Below are positions 34,868-43,133 of a DNA stretch of 64,000 nt, one piece after another (position 1 is the stretch's first letter; each line of letters starts with the position of its first letter). The notes below the pieces were generated by a model, which saw only the letters and a list, made by a program, of their open reading frames with translations, did no database searches and had not been told where the DNA came from. The DNA is taken from positions 992,001 through 1,056,000 of the forward strand of contig NZ_CP061032.1 of assembly GCF_014490555.1 (NCBI RefSeq), given 5' to 3'. This stretch comes from Corynebacterium lujinxingii (GTDB taxonomy: Bacteria; Actinomycetota; Actinomycetes; Mycobacteriales; Mycobacteriaceae). Both the position numbers and the translations under genes were made by a program.

Positions 34868-36706
34868 TTAATCCACCTGGCGCACAGCGCCCTTATCGGC
34901 ACTGGTGGCCATCTTCGCGTACGCGCGCAACGCCTTCGACACCTCACGGCCCCGGTTCGGCGTCCAGGGGTTGTCGGAGGCGTCCATAGCTTCACGACGA
35001 GCCCGCAGCTCCTCCTCCGGCACATCCAACTTCAACTCGCGGTTGGACACGGAGATCGAGATGGCATCGCCGTTTTCGATCAGGCCGATCAGGCCACCTG
35101 CCGCAGCCTCGGGGGAGATGTGGCCGATGGACAGGCCCGAGGTGCCGCCGGAGAAGCGGCCGTCGGTGATCAGCGCGCACTTCTTGCCCAGGCCGGCGCC
35201 CTTGAGGAAGGACGTCGGGTGCAGCATCTCCTGCATGCCCGGGCCACCTGCGGGACCTTCGTAGCGGATGACCACAACCTCGCCCTCGAGCACCTCGCGG
35301 TTGAGGATCATGGACACCGCCTGCTCCTGCGAGTCGACCACTCGCGCGGGTCCGGTGAACTCCCACAGGCCTTCCTCCACGCCGGCGGTCTTCAAAATCG
35401 CGCCGTCCGGTGCGAGGTTGCCGCGCAGCACAACCAGGCCACCGTCGGAGGTGAACGGGTGCTCGACGTCGTGGATGACACCATTTTTCGCGTCGGTGTC
35501 CAGGTCTGACCAGCGTGCGCTTTGCGAGAACGCTTCGGTCGTGCGCTGCCCGCCAGGCGCGGCGTGGTAGAGCTCGAGCGCCTCGTCGGTTGCGGTGCCG
35601 CTGCGGATGTCCCAGTCGGCGAGCCATTCGCTTAGCGACGAGTAGGCGATCGAGTGCACACCATCATTGAGCAGACCAGCGCGGTGGAGTTCGCCCAAGA
35701 TGGCGGGGATGCCGCCGGCGCGGTGCACGTCTTCGACGTGGGCGTCGCCGTTTGGCGCGACCTTGGACAGACATGGGATCTGGTGGGACAGGTCGTCGAT
35801 GTCGTTGAGGTCGAAATCGACCCCACCTTCCTGCGCCGCGGCGAGGATGTGCAGGATCGTGTTTGTGGAGCCGCCCATCGCCATATCCAGCGCCATAGCG
35901 TTGCGGAACGCGTCGACGGTGGCGATGTTGCGCGGCAGGACGGATTCGTCGCCCTGGCCGTAGTAGCGCTCGCACAGATCCATCACAGTTTGGCCGGCCT
36001 GTTCAAACAGATCGCGGCGCGCGGTGTGGGTGGCCAATGTGGTGCCGTTGCCCGGCAACGACAAGCCGAGTGCTTCCGTCAGGCAGTTCATGGAGTTCGC
36101 GGTGAACATGCCTGAGCAGGACCCGCAGGTGGGGCAGGCGCTGTTGGCGATATCGTCGAGCTCCGTGTCTGAGACGGAGTCGTTGGCGGACAGCGAGATT
36201 GCATCGACAAGATCCGACTTCGGCTTGGTTACCCCGCCGACGGAGAAGGCCTTGCCTGCCTCCATCGGCCCGCCGGAGACGAACACAGCCGGGATGTTCA
36301 GACGCATCGCGGCGTTGAGCATGCCCGGGGTGATCTTGTCGCAGTTGGAGATGCACACCATGGCGTCCACGGTGTGGGCGTTGACCATGTACTCCACCGA
36401 ATCGGTGATGATTTCGCGCGACGGTAGGGAGTAGAGCATGCCGGAGTGCCCCATGGCGATGCCGTCGTCGACAGCGATGGTGTTGAACTCCTTGGGCACA
36501 CCGCCGGCCGCGCGCACGGCGTCGGCCACGATGTCGCCGACTTCCTTGAGGTGGACGTGCCCCGGCACGAACTGGGTGTAGGAGTTCACGATGGCCACGA
36601 TCGGTTTGCCGAATTCGTGCTCGCCGGTGCCGGTGGCGCGCCACAGGGCGCGGGCGCCAGCAGCCTGGCGGCCGACGGTGGTGACGCGTGAGCGAAGCGG
36701 GATCAT
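34868..36706 (-). CDS. ilvD: Dihydroxy-acid dehydratase IlvD
   Basis: The Fe-S dehydratase of valine, isoleucine and leucine synthesis. The 612-residue product has the three cluster cysteines in the known contexts: CISNCDKITPGM, the CPTCGSCSGMFTANSMN block, and the IVNSYTQFVPGHVHL region before them. AAGGAG lies 8 nt before ATG 36706, within the 5-nt gap after the PH-domain gene, so the two are one operon. It is divergent from ilvBNC. Confidence 0.97.
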   Translation of the reverse strand: MIPLRSRVTTVGRQAAGARALWRATGTGEHEFGKPIVAIVNSYTQFVPGHVHLKEVGDIVADAVRAAGGVPKEFNTIAVDDGIAMGHSGMLYSLPSREIITDSVEYMVNAHTVDAMVCISNCDKITPGMLNAAMRLNIPAVFVSGGPMEAGKAFSVGGVTKPKSDLVDAISLSANDSVSDTELDDIANSACPTCGSCSGMFTANSMNCLTEALGLSLPGNGTTLATHTARRDLFEQAGQTVMDLCERYYGQGDESVLPRNIATVDAFRNAMALDMAMGGSTNTILHILAAAQEGGVDFDLNDIDDLSHQIPCLSKVAPNGDAHVEDVHRAGGIPAILGELHRAGLLNDGVHSIAYSSLSEWLADWDIRSGTATDEALELYHAAPGGQRTTEAFSQSARWSDLDTDAKNGVIHDVEHPFTSDGGLVVLRGNLAPDGAILKTAGVEEGLWEFTGPARVVDSQEQAVSMILNREVLEGEVVVIRYEGPAGGPGMQEMLHPTSFLKGAGLGKKCALITDGRFSGGTSGLSIGHISPEAAAGGLIGLIENGDAISISVSNRELKLDVPEEELRARREAMDASDNPWTPNRGREVSKALRAYAKMATSADKGAVRQVD

Positions 36707-36711
36707 TGGGC

Positions 36712-37248
36712 TTACTCCTTAGGTTCGTTCGCGGAAGGGCGCGGTCCGGGCAGGTCGGGGTGTTCGGCCACGTAGTCGTCGTACTCCTTGCGTGTGAGCA
36801 GCACCCGGTAGCCCTCTTTATCGATGATTTCGTACTTGCCGTCGGCGGCTTCCTGCGCAGCAGTAATCACATCGGTGATGCGGCCGTTCGAGGCCTCCGC
36901 CAAATCCGGCAACGAGTTGAACGTTACGCCGGGCAGCGGATATTCGGTGCCGTCGGTCGTCGTTAAGCGAGCCTGCGAGCCCTTGAACGCGATGCCGGCG
37001 AGCTTCTCCCACGGCAAAAACGCGTTCTTGCGCACGAGGTATTTCGTGGCGATGCCTTTCTCGCTCACCGTGGTGGACGATGCGAGCACCCACGCCAACC
37101 AGACGGCGGGGAAGATGAGCAGCCAGAACAGGTATTTCGGGGCCCAGAGAATTCCCATGAGCGCGATACCGGTCGCGATAAGGATTGCGAGGATGTGCTC
37201 GCGCGTGGGTCTGAAGACTTTCGGGGATGTTTCCAGCGTGGCAGCCAT
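36712..37248 (-). CDS. PH-domain membrane protein (CFP-6 type)
   Basis: A 178-residue protein with two close membrane segments (residues about 20-55) and a bacterial PH domain (TTVSEKGIATKYLVRKNAFLPWEKLAGIAF). It corresponds by position and pattern to the mycobacterial low-molecular-weight antigen CFP-6, which also neighbours ilvB. The function is unknown. It is the first gene of the PH-ilvD operon. Confidence 0.85.
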   Translation of the reverse strand: MAATLETSPKVFRPTREHILAILIATGIALMGILWAPKYLFWLLIFPAVWLAWVLASSTTVSEKGIATKYLVRKNAFLPWEKLAGIAFKGSQARLTTTDGTEYPLPGVTFNSLPDLAEASNGRITDVITAAQEAADGKYEIIDKEGYRVLLTRKEYDDYVAEHPDLPGPRPSANEPKE

Positions 37249-37256
37249 ACATCGGC

Positions 37257-37262
37257 ATGCTA
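37257..37262 (-). promoter_or_regulatory. -10 box of the PH-domain gene
   Basis: Minus-strand TAGCAT, 8 nt before ATG 37248. Confidence 0.5.
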
Positions 37263-37361
37263 GTCACCGCTGCCACGGGGAATGGAACCGGAGTGCGGGG
37301 GCAGGGGTCGTCGTCAAGCGTGAGCGATGAATAAAAATACGCGGGGAGTGCGGTGGCTCAC

Positions 37362-37367
37362 TAATGT
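37362..37367 (+). promoter_or_regulatory. -10 box of the ilv leader
   Basis: TAATGT, 7 nt before the leader-peptide ATG 37375. It would start the ilvBNC transcript at the leader itself. Confidence 0.65.
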
Positions 37368-37374
37368 GATGCTC

Positions 37375-37425
37375 ATGTTCACTCAGCGACTTGTAATTAT
37401 TCTTCCCTCTCGGCGCTTGCCGTAG
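37375..37425 (+). CDS. ilvBNC leader peptide
   Basis: A 16-residue peptide, MFTQRLVIILPSRRLP, with the run Leu-Val-Ile-Ile-Leu. The published C. glutamicum ilv leader peptide has a closely similar pattern (RLV followed by branched residues and ending RRLP). Stalling at the branched-chain codons would control the downstream hairpins. An in-frame ATG at 37369 exists, but the promoter spacing favours 37375. The gene is too short for ordinary gene calling. Confidence 0.85.
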   Translation: MFTQRLVIILPSRRLP

Positions 37426-37459
37426 CGGGTTGTTTTACACGCCGCAGAACACACCAAGC

Positions 37460-37498
37460 GCCCTCGAGAGCACACGCTCACCGGGGGCTTTTATTTTT
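37460..37498 (+). terminator. ilvBNC attenuator terminator
   Basis: GCCCTCG pairs with CGGGGGC and an inner GAGC-ACAC-GCTC stem closes the loop; TTTTATTTTT follows. It lies 34 nt after the leader-peptide stop and ends 27 nt before ilvB. Together with the leader peptide it forms a standard attenuator. Confidence 0.85.
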
Positions 37499-37525
37499 AG
37501 GATTTCGAGCAAGGAGCGTGCAACG

Positions 37526-39376
37526 GTGGCAGGTTCACAACCAACCCCCGCAACGGAGGCCAATGGGCCGGAGCGAATGACGGGCGCACAAGCGGTCGTC
37601 CGGAGCCTGGAAGAACTGGGCACGGAGATTGTCTTCGGCCTGCCAGGCGGCGCGGTGCTTCCGCTTTACGACGCCCTCTTCGACGCCGAGAAACTCCGCC
37701 ACGTGCTGGTGCGTCACGAGCAGGGTGCAGGACACGCGGCGGAAGGCTACGCGGTGGCCTCGGGCAAGGTCGGCGTGTGCATCGCCACCTCCGGCCCGGG
37801 CGCGACCAACCTGGTGACCGCAATCGCGGACGCGCACCTGGATTCGGTGCCGCTGGTTGCCATCACCGGTCAGGTCGGTTCGCCGCTGCTGGGCACCGAC
37901 GCGTTCCAGGAGGCCGACATCCGCGGCATTACGATGCCGATCACCAAACACAACTTCATGGTCACCGACCCGGACGAGATCCCGTACGCGCTCGCCGCGG
38001 CGTTTCATATCGCCTCGACCGGACGTCCGGGGCCGGTGCTGGTGGACATCCCGAAGGACATCCAGAACGCGGTGATCGACTTCAACTGGCCGCCGACCAT
38101 CGACCTGGCCGGGTACAAGCCGAACACGAAGCCGCACAACCGCCAGATTGCGCAGGCCGCGAAGATGATCGCCGAAGCCAAGCGCCCGGTGCTCTATATC
38201 GGCGGCGGCGTCGTCAAGGCGGAGGCCCACAAGCAGTTGGCCGAGTTCGTGGAGGCGACAGGCATCCCGGTGGTGACCACTCTCATGGCGCTCGGCGCGT
38301 TCCCGCAGTCGCATCCGCTGTACCTGGGCATGCCGGGCATGCACGGCTCGGTGCCGGCTGTCGGCGCGTTTCAGGAGTCCGATCTGCTCATCGCGGTTGG
38401 CACGCGTTTCGACGACCGCGTCACCGGCGACACCGACACCTTCGCCCCGCTGGCCAAGGTTATCCACGCCGATATTGACCCGGCGGAGATCGGCAAGATC
38501 CGCGCCGTGGACGTGCCGATCGTCGGCGATGCCAAACGTGTCCTGTCCGAGCTGACCGATTGCTTCAGCGAATCCGGCAAGACTAAGGCCCCGGACATCG
38601 CGCTCTGGATCGAGCGGTTGCAGGGGCTGAAAGATCGCTTCCCCCGTGGTTACGACAAGCACGCCGACGGCACGCTAGCGCCGCAGTACGTCATCGAGAC
38701 ACTGTCTCGGCTGGCGGGTCCGGACGCGTACTACTGCTCGGGCGTGGGCCAGCACCAGATGTGGTCAGCGCAGTTCGTCGACTTTGAAACCCCGCGCCAC
38801 TGGATCAACTCCGGCGGTGCCGGCACGATGGGCTACGCCATCCCAGCGGCGCTCGGTGTCAAGGCCGCGCATCCGGAGGCCGAGGTGTGGGCCATCGACG
38901 GCGACGGCTGCTTCCAAATGACCAACCAGGAGATCACCACCGCGGCACTCGAGGGCTTCCCGTTCAAGGTCGCGCTGATCAACAACGGTAACCTGGGCAT
39001 GGTGCGCCAGTGGCAGACGCTGTTTTACGACGGCCACTATTCCCACACGAAGCTCGGAGGGGAGACTTATGTGCCGGACTTCGTCCAGCTCTCCGAGGCG
39101 CTCGGCGCGGTGGCGATCCGAGTGACCACAGAAGAAGAAGTCGAGCCCGCCATCCAGCGCGCCCGCGAGATCAACGACCGGCCTGTGGTCATTGAGTTCA
39201 TCGTCGGCGAGGACGCCCAGGTGTGGCCGATGATCGCCGCCGGGTCGTCGAATAGCGACATCGAGTACGCGCGCGGTATGCGTCCGTTCTTCGACGAGGA
39301 AGAGTCCGCCGCGGAATCGCCCGCGGCAATCAGCGAAACGATCGAGACCGCCGTGGCGGAGCAGGAAGGGAACTAA
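37526..39376 (+). CDS. ilvB: Acetohydroxyacid synthase large subunit IlvB
   Basis: Condenses pyruvate or 2-oxobutyrate in the first shared step of branched-chain amino acid synthesis, with ThDP and FAD. At 616 residues it has GLPGGAVLPLYDAL, the catalytic Glu in VRHEQGAGHAAEGYA and the ThDP motif GDGCFQMTNQEI ... NNGNLGMVRQWQ. The frame runs upstream through the attenuator; GTG 37526 with AAGGAG 9 nt before it is the real start. The C-terminal 40 residues are acidic and low in complexity. ilvN follows by 4 nt. Confidence 0.97.
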   Translation: MAGSQPTPATEANGPERMTGAQAVVRSLEELGTEIVFGLPGGAVLPLYDALFDAEKLRHVLVRHEQGAGHAAEGYAVASGKVGVCIATSGPGATNLVTAIADAHLDSVPLVAITGQVGSPLLGTDAFQEADIRGITMPITKHNFMVTDPDEIPYALAAAFHIASTGRPGPVLVDIPKDIQNAVIDFNWPPTIDLAGYKPNTKPHNRQIAQAAKMIAEAKRPVLYIGGGVVKAEAHKQLAEFVEATGIPVVTTLMALGAFPQSHPLYLGMPGMHGSVPAVGAFQESDLLIAVGTRFDDRVTGDTDTFAPLAKVIHADIDPAEIGKIRAVDVPIVGDAKRVLSELTDCFSESGKTKAPDIALWIERLQGLKDRFPRGYDKHADGTLAPQYVIETLSRLAGPDAYYCSGVGQHQMWSAQFVDFETPRHWINSGGAGTMGYAIPAALGVKAAHPEAEVWAIDGDGCFQMTNQEITTAALEGFPFKVALINNGNLGMVRQWQTLFYDGHYSHTKLGGETYVPDFVQLSEALGAVAIRVTTEEEVEPAIQRAREINDRPVVIEFIVGEDAQVWPMIAAGSSNSDIEYARGMRPFFDEEESAAESPAAISETIETAVAEQEGN

Positions 39377-39380
39377 CACC

Positions 39381-39899
39381 ATGACGCAACCAGAAGCAAT
39401 CACCCGCCACACGCTGTCGGTGCTGGTGGAGGACGTGGACGGCATCATCACCCGCGTCACCGCGCTGTTTACCCGCCGCGCTTACAACCTGGTCTCCCTC
39501 GTCTCCGCGAAGACATCGAAGGAAGGCATTAACCGCCTTACCGTCGTCGTCGATGCGACGGAGCGCTCGGTCGAGCAGATTGTCAAGCAGCTCTACAAAC
39601 TCATCCAGGTGCTCAAGGTGCAGCAGCTGGATAGCGACACCACCGTCGGCCGCCAACTCCTGTTGGTCAAAGTCACCGCGGACAACCAAACCCGCCCGCA
39701 AGTGGTGGATGCGGCGAACCTGTTCCGCGCCCGCGTCGTCGACGTTGCCGTGGACTCCGTGGTCATCGAAGCGACGGGGGAGAGCTCGAAGCTCAAGGCG
39801 TTTTTGGAAGTCATGGACTCCTTCGGGATCCGCGAGCTGGCGCGCTCCGGCACAGTCGCGCTCACCCGCGGCTCGAAAACCATGACAGTGCCCGACTAA
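39381..39899 (+). CDS. ilvN: Acetohydroxyacid synthase regulatory subunit IlvN
   Basis: A 172-residue regulatory subunit. The N-terminal ACT domain (RHTLSVLVEDVDGIITRVTALFTRRAYNLVSL) binds valine for feedback inhibition, and the C-terminal half is the IlvN-type domain (VVDAANLFRARVVDVAVDSVVIEATG). It is full length and co-transcribed with ilvB. Confidence 0.97.
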   Translation: MTQPEAITRHTLSVLVEDVDGIITRVTALFTRRAYNLVSLVSAKTSKEGINRLTVVVDATERSVEQIVKQLYKLIQVLKVQQLDSDTTVGRQLLLVKVTADNQTRPQVVDAANLFRARVVDVAVDSVVIEATGESSKLKAFLEVMDSFGIRELARSGTVALTRGSKTMTVPD

Positions 39900-39924
39900 A
39901 CAACAAAGCTCGAGGCGGCTGTGT

Positions 39925-39930
39925 CATAAT
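39925..39930 (+). promoter_or_regulatory. Possible internal promoter of ilvC
   Basis: CATAAT in the 74-nt ilvN-ilvC gap, about 44 nt before the ilvC start. ilvC has its own promoter in C. glutamicum; the match here is weak. Confidence 0.35.
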
Positions 39931-39973
39931 GTGAAACGTCCGTCTCACAAGATGAAGGAAGTAGTGAGGAAAC

Positions 39974-40990
39974 ATGGCTATTGAAGTGCTTTACGACCAA
40001 GACGCAGACCTGTCCCTGATCCAGGGCAAGAAGGTCGCAATCATTGGCTACGGCTCCCAGGGTCACGCCCACGCGCAGAACCTGCGCGAGTCGGGCGTCG
40101 AGGTTGTCGTCGGCCTTCGCGAAGGCTCCAAGTCCGCCGAGAAGGCCCGCGAGGCTGGCTTCGAGGTCAAGACTAACGCCGACGCCGCAGCATGGGCCGA
40201 CGTGATCATGCTGCTCGCCCCGGACACCTCACAGGCGAAGATCTTCACCGAAGACATCGAGCCGAACCTCAAGGACGGCGACGCACTGTTCTTCGGCCAC
40301 GGCCTGAACATCCATTTCGACCTGATCACCCCGGCTGACAACATCACCGTCGCCATGGTCGCTCCGAAGGGCCCGGGCCACCTGGTGCGCCGCACCTTCG
40401 CCGACGGCAAGGGCGTGCCTTGCCTCATCGCTGTCGACCAGGACCCGAAGGGCAACGGCCGCGACCTTGCCCTGTCCTACGCCGCTGCCATCGGCGGTGC
40501 CCGTGCGGGTGTCATCCCGACCACCTTCGAGGCGGAGACCGTCACCGACCTCTTCGGCGAGCAGGCAGTGCTCTGCGGTGGCCTGGAAGATCTCATCATG
40601 GGCGGTTTCGACGTCCTCGTCGAAGCCGGCTACGAGCCGGAGATGGCCTACTTCGAGTGCCTCCACGAGATGAAGCTGATCGTCGACCTCATCTACGAAG
40701 GCGGCATCGCCAACATGAATTACTCCATCTCGGACACCGCTGAGTTCGGTGGCTACCTGTCGGGCCCGCGCCTTATCGACGACAGCGTCAAGGGCCGCAT
40801 GCGCGACATCCTGAAGGACATCCAGGACGGCACCTTTACCAAGCGCCTCGTCGCAAACGTCGAAGGCGGTAACAAGGAGCTCGAAGACCTGCGCGAGAAG
40901 GTCTCCAACCACCCGATCGAAAAGACTGGTGCGGAACTTCGCGACATGATGAGCTGGGTGAAGAACCCGCTCACCGACACCGCCCGCTAA
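39974..40990 (+). CDS. ilvC: Ketol-acid reductoisomerase IlvC
   Basis: A class I (338-residue) NADPH-dependent reductoisomerase, the step after IlvBN. The nucleotide loop is AIIGYGSQGHAHAQNLRESG; the metal-binding residues are in GLEDLIMGGFDVLVEAGYEPEMAYFECLHE and ISDTAEFGGY. GAGGAAA precedes the ATG. A strong hairpin follows, closing the ilvBNC operon. Confidence 0.98.
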   Translation: MAIEVLYDQDADLSLIQGKKVAIIGYGSQGHAHAQNLRESGVEVVVGLREGSKSAEKAREAGFEVKTNADAAAWADVIMLLAPDTSQAKIFTEDIEPNLKDGDALFFGHGLNIHFDLITPADNITVAMVAPKGPGHLVRRTFADGKGVPCLIAVDQDPKGNGRDLALSYAAAIGGARAGVIPTTFEAETVTDLFGEQAVLCGGLEDLIMGGFDVLVEAGYEPEMAYFECLHEMKLIVDLIYEGGIANMNYSISDTAEFGGYLSGPRLIDDSVKGRMRDILKDIQDGTFTKRLVANVEGGNKELEDLREKVSNHPIEKTGAELRDMMSWVKNPLTDTAR

Positions 40991-41005
40991 ACCAGCAGGT
41001 GCTCC

Positions 41006-41037
41006 GCCCCCGGGCCGCATGCGCGGTCGCCGGGGGC
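41006..41037 (+). terminator. Hairpin after ilvC
   Basis: GCCCCCGG / CCGGGGGC with an inner GCCGC/GCGGT stem, 16 nt after the ilvC stop; only a weak T run follows. Confidence 0.65.
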
Positions 41038-41108
41038 ATTGTCGTGTCCGGGGTTCCCGGCGTTGGCTCCTCTCCTGTAAACCGCCCCGGTGCCGGAAAC
41101 TGGCCAGA

Positions 41109-41194
41109 TGTGAGGGGCAGGATGTGAAGGGTCCGCCATCGATGGGTGGGGTGCTTGTTGGCGACGGCGACCCCCTCACATCCTGCCCCTCACA
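41109..41194. repeat. Long inverted repeat A downstream of ilvC
   Basis: Arms 41109-41131 and 41172-41194 match at 22 of 23 positions (the outer 19 perfectly, with core GGGGCAGGATGTGA) around a 40-bp centre. No coding frame crosses it. The stretch 41038-41340 holds only this repeat and repeat B. Confidence 0.85.
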
Positions 41195-41217
41195 AATAGA
41201 CCGGCTCGGCGCCCAGG

Positions 41218-41327
41218 ATGCTTACCCCAGGATGCCTATTGGTCGAGACGCCGCCGTGACCACGACGGCGGGGGATACGCGTCCTGCAGTAAGCATCTAG
41301 GCAGGGTACGCATCCTGGGGTAAGCAT
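41218..41327. repeat. Long inverted repeat B downstream of ilvC
   Basis: ATGCTTACCCCAGGATGC at 41218-41235 is perfectly complementary to 41310-41327. A degenerate copy of the right arm (18 of 21 identical) also lies at 41276-41296, giving a three-copy arrangement. Confidence 0.85.
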
Positions 41328-41340
41328 TTGGGGCAAAAGG

Positions 41341-41375
41341 AAAACCCCCGCCCCGGGAAAACCCGGTTGCGGGGG
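41341..41375 (-). terminator. Terminator of the gene ending at 41401
   Basis: Read on the minus strand, CCCCCGC pairs with GCGGGGG around an inner ACCGGG/CCCGGG-type stem, followed by TTTTCC. It lies 26 nt beyond the stop of the minus-strand gene. Confidence 0.8.
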
Positions 41376-41400
41376 AGAAGCCGTAAACGGCGAGTGGAGC

Positions 41401-41961
41401 TTAGTTGGTCTCCGGAACGACAGCATCGGTGACGTCCTCAGCGTTCGGTGCGTCCTCCGGGACGACTGCGTCGGTTGCCTGGTCGACGACGTTGGTCTCG
41501 GTCGCGTCAGCGTCGGCCTCGGCCGGAGCGGACTCCTCGACTGCGGCGGACTCGTTAGCGGCGCCGCCCTCGACGGTGGTGGTCTCGTTGACGACCTCGG
41601 TTGCCGCGGTGGTGGTGGAGGTGACGGTCTCGTTGTCGCCCTCGTCGTCACCAGAGAACAGCGACCACAGCAGAGCGATCAGCAGCAGCGCCGCCAGGAT
41701 GCCCAGCAGCCACTTCCACCAGCCGCCGCCACCGTTGTCTTCGTCGGTGACTGCGGTGGAGCCGCCGGTGGTGCGGGCCGGGGTGGTGCCGGTGGTGCGC
41801 TCGGTGGTGGTGCGCTCGGCGCGGACATCCTTGGCCGGCTCGGTGACACGCTTCGCGTCGATGTCGCGTGCATCGATGTCGCGGGCGTTAACGTCCTTCG
41901 GGAGGTCCTTCGGGTCGATATTGCGCGGATCGATGTTCTTCGGATCGTTCGGGTTCGTCAT
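41401..41961 (-). CDS. Single-pass membrane protein with low-complexity tails
   Basis: A 186-residue protein. The N-terminus repeats Asp-Ile-Asp units (NIDPRNIDP, ARDIDARDIDA), then comes a Thr-rich linker, a glycine-tryptophan stretch and one membrane segment (residues about 83-102, WKWLLGILAALLLIALLWSLF). A C-terminal tail rich in Ala, Glu, Thr and Val follows. The family is not recognised. A GAAAGGA site lies before the start and a clear terminator after the stop, so it is a real, monocistronic gene. Confidence 0.75.
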   Translation of the reverse strand: MTNPNDPKNIDPRNIDPKDLPKDVNARDIDARDIDAKRVTEPAKDVRAERTTTERTTGTTPARTTGGSTAVTDEDNGGGGWWKWLLGILAALLLIALLWSLFSGDDEGDNETVTSTTTAATEVVNETTTVEGGAANESAAVEESAPAEADADATETNVVDQATDAVVPEDAPNAEDVTDAVVPETN

Positions 41962-42192
41962 TGTCTAAAAGTCCTTTCGTGTTAACTCAGCCCTGTCCGC
42001 GAGAAACGCATGCGCGTTCCACACGGGCAACACTTTGTGTGAACGGTCACCCAGAGTAGCAAAAATGCGGGTGTAGGCGGCGTGATTCTTAAGCCCTACT
42101 TGAGGGATTTTGCGGAGTTTCCCCTCGTGAGGGCGCCGCTCGTTGAAGCTGGATTCATTTTCAATAAGTTGTCAGTAACAGTGCGGGTTCTC

Positions 42193-42198
42193 TATGGT
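42193..42198 (+). promoter_or_regulatory. -10 box of the CDF gene
   Basis: TATGGT, 8 nt before ATG 42207. Nothing else is recognised in 41962-42192. Confidence 0.5.
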
Positions 42199-42206
42199 TG
42201 GTCGTT

Positions 42207-43112
42207 ATGAACCACCACAACCACGGCCACGTGCACGCCCATTCGTCCCCGCAGGACGCGCCGCTGATGGCGATTGCGGGGGCGCTCACGATTACCGCGA
42301 CGGTGTTTTTCGCCGAGTTGGCGGGCGGGATCATCTCCGGCTCGGTGGCACTGCTTGCGGATGCAATGCACATGCTTTCCGACGCCGCCGGGTTGATCGT
42401 CGCGCTGGCGGCGGTGCTCGTCGGCAAGCGGGCCGCGAATTCGCGCGCGACCTACGGTTACCGCCGGGTGGAGGTGCTCGCTGCGCTGGTGAACGCGGCG
42501 ACGGTGCTGGCGGTGTCGGTGTGGATCGCGGTGGAGGCGATCGGCCGGCTGCGCACGCCGGAGCCGATTGAGACCGGCCCGATGATGATTGTCGCGGCGA
42601 TTGGGTTGGTGGCCAACGCGCTCTCGGCGTGGATGCTGCGTGCGCAGCAGGGCGACTCGATCAACGTGCGCGGGGCATACCTGCATGTGCTGGTAGACAT
42701 GCTCGGCTCCGTGGCGGTGTTGGTCGCGGGAGCAATCGTTGCGACGACCGGTTTTACAGCCGCCGACCCGATCGCCTCGTTGCTCATCGCCGCGATGGTG
42801 TTTCCGCGTGCGTGGGCGTTGATGACGGAGTCGGCCGGCGTGATGTTGGAGCGGGTGCCGGATGGGTTCGATGCGCGGGTCGTCGAGACGCAATTGCGCG
42901 GAGTGGACGGGGTGGCGGACTTGCACGATCTGCACCTGTGGTCGCTAGACGGGGTGTCGGTGATTGCGACGGTGCACATTGTGGCTGGCGAGGGGCGCGA
43001 CAGGAACAAGTTGCTCGACCGTGTGCAGGCGGAATTGAAGGAGTTGGGCGCGGGGCACGCGACGGTGCAAATTGAGCCGCCGGAGCATATCGACCACGAG
43101 ACGGTGTGCTGA
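42207..43112 (+). CDS. Cation diffusion facilitator (zinc-type exporter)
   Basis: A 301-residue exporter with a short His-rich N-terminus (NHHNHGHVHAH), six membrane segments and the two Zn-CDF HxxxD sites, AMHMLSDAAG in segment 2 and YLHVLVDMLGS in segment 5. A cytoplasmic domain ends in HATVQIEPPEHIDH. This pattern is the ZitB/CzcD group that exports Zn, Cd or Co. A CDF gene occupies the same interval (ilvC to serA) in C. glutamicum. Confidence 0.93.
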   Translation: MNHHNHGHVHAHSSPQDAPLMAIAGALTITATVFFAELAGGIISGSVALLADAMHMLSDAAGLIVALAAVLVGKRAANSRATYGYRRVEVLAALVNAATVLAVSVWIAVEAIGRLRTPEPIETGPMMIVAAIGLVANALSAWMLRAQQGDSINVRGAYLHVLVDMLGSVAVLVAGAIVATTGFTAADPIASLLIAAMVFPRAWALMTESAGVMLERVPDGFDARVVETQLRGVDGVADLHDLHLWSLDGVSVIATVHIVAGEGRDRNKLLDRVQAELKELGAGHATVQIEPPEHIDHETVC

Positions 43113-43120
43113 TTGTGGCC

Positions 43121-43126
43121 TACGCT
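43121..43126 (+). promoter_or_regulatory. -10 box of the DUF262 gene
   Basis: TACGCT, 7 nt before ATG 43134. Confidence 0.55.
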
Positions 43127-43133
43127 TGGCCGC

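Noticed and set aside
37430..37525. N-terminal extension of IlvB from an upstream ATG
   Set aside because: The extension runs through the attenuator terminator; GTG 37526 has an AAGGAG site and matches the family start.
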